Of a stretch of DNA of 5,731 bases, positions 5,455 to 5,731 are shown in pieces. Location: assembly GCA_012520135.1 (NCBI GenBank), contig JAAYOX010000390.1:1-5731 (forward strand). Reading direction: 5' to 3'. Position numbers and translations under genes: made by a program. The notes under the pieces are model-generated. The model saw nothing but the letters and a program-made list of their open reading frames with translations, searched no databases and was not told the origin of the DNA. Each line of letters opens with the position of its first letter. The stretch's first letter is position 1. This stretch comes from Clostridia bacterium. Its GTDB lineage: Bacteria > Bacillota > DULZ01.

Positions 5455-5731
5455 ATGCAAATTATCTGTTCCCATGAAAACCTGGATTTTGACGGATTGG
5501 CAGCCATGGTTGGAGCCCAAAAGCTCTATCCCGAGGCAAAAATGGTACTGCCTGGCAAATTGAGTCAACCGGTCAAAAGCTTTTTTGCTCTCTATAAAGA
5601 CACTTTTGACTTTTATCGTTCGTCTCAATTAGAAGAGGCGATCAATCAAATTAAAACCGTTATTTTGGTGGATATTAATGAACTTACCCGGGTCGATTTT
5701 GCCCAGCGGGCTGTACAGTCCGGGGCTGAGC
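5455..5731 (+). CDS. DHH-family phosphoesterase N-terminus, probably DHH/CBS/tRNA nucleotidyltransferase fusion, partial
   Basis: Only the first 92 residues are present; the gene runs off the window. The start IICSHENLDFDGLAAM (residues 3-18) has the metal-binding pattern H-x4-D-x-D of DHH phosphoesterases, and VILVDIN (69-75) supplies the second conserved aspartate. The stretch QKLYPEAKMVLPG (22-34) is typical of proteins in Peptococcaceae-type genomes that join a DHH domain, CBS domains and a poly(A) polymerase/CCA-adding domain in one chain of about 870-900 aa. The later domains are not visible, so that part is inference. A GGAG (5441-5444) lies 10 nt before the ATG; GTG at 5452 is an alternative start with better spacing (7 nt). 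The gene follows lysA closely with no promoter or terminator between, so it is probably expressed from the lysA promoter. Confidence 0.72.
   Translation, partial: MQIICSHENLDFDGLAAMVGAQKLYPEAKMVLPGKLSQPVKSFFALYKDTFDFYRSSQLEEAINQIKTVILVDINELTRVDFAQRAVQSGAE

Overview
The window looks like chromosome of a spore-forming, low-to-mid GC anaerobe of the Bacillota, most likely a Clostridia or Peptococcaceae-type organism. It carries spoVA sporulation genes, an oxygen-sensitive acyl-CoA dehydratase-type activase operon and a clostridial-style lysA. All genes I can support lie on the + strand; the minus-strand reading frames are shadows.

Layout: (1) Positions 1-805 hold the end of a spoVA operon: the C-terminal part of SpoVAE (SpoVAEB) and complete SpoVAEA. 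(2) Positions 806-862 are a 57-bp gap with a TATAAT box, a perfect 13-bp palindrome touching it, and a good ribosome binding site. (3) Positions 863-3884 hold three genes with overlapping ends: a DUF2229/COG3580-type protein, a COG3581-type protein and an HgdC-like ATP-dependent activase (COG1924 family). The first two are distant paralogs with three alignable cysteines each and the same C-terminal signature. (4) Positions 3885-4111 are a 227-bp leader. It starts with a strong promoter and holds two hairpins with identical 8-nt arms about 90 nt apart, the second being a Rho-independent terminator just ahead of lysA. (5) Positions 4112-5437 are lysA (diaminopimelate decarboxylase). (6) From 5455 to the end is the N-terminal part of a DHH-type phosphoesterase, probably the start of a large DHH/CBS/tRNA nucleotidyltransferase fusion.

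How they may work together: SpoVA proteins move dipicolinate into and out of spores. LysA consumes meso-diaminopimelate, made from the same branch that supplies dipicolinate. The activase operon looks like a self-contained ATP-driven low-potential electron transfer system whose substrate cannot be read from the sequence; no canonical dehydratase subunits lie in the window. The two most interesting observations are this split activase system, with paired cysteine sets and an extra Cys-rich tail on the activase, and the arm-swapping attenuator-like leader of lysA, which does not resemble a lysine riboswitch or a T-box.
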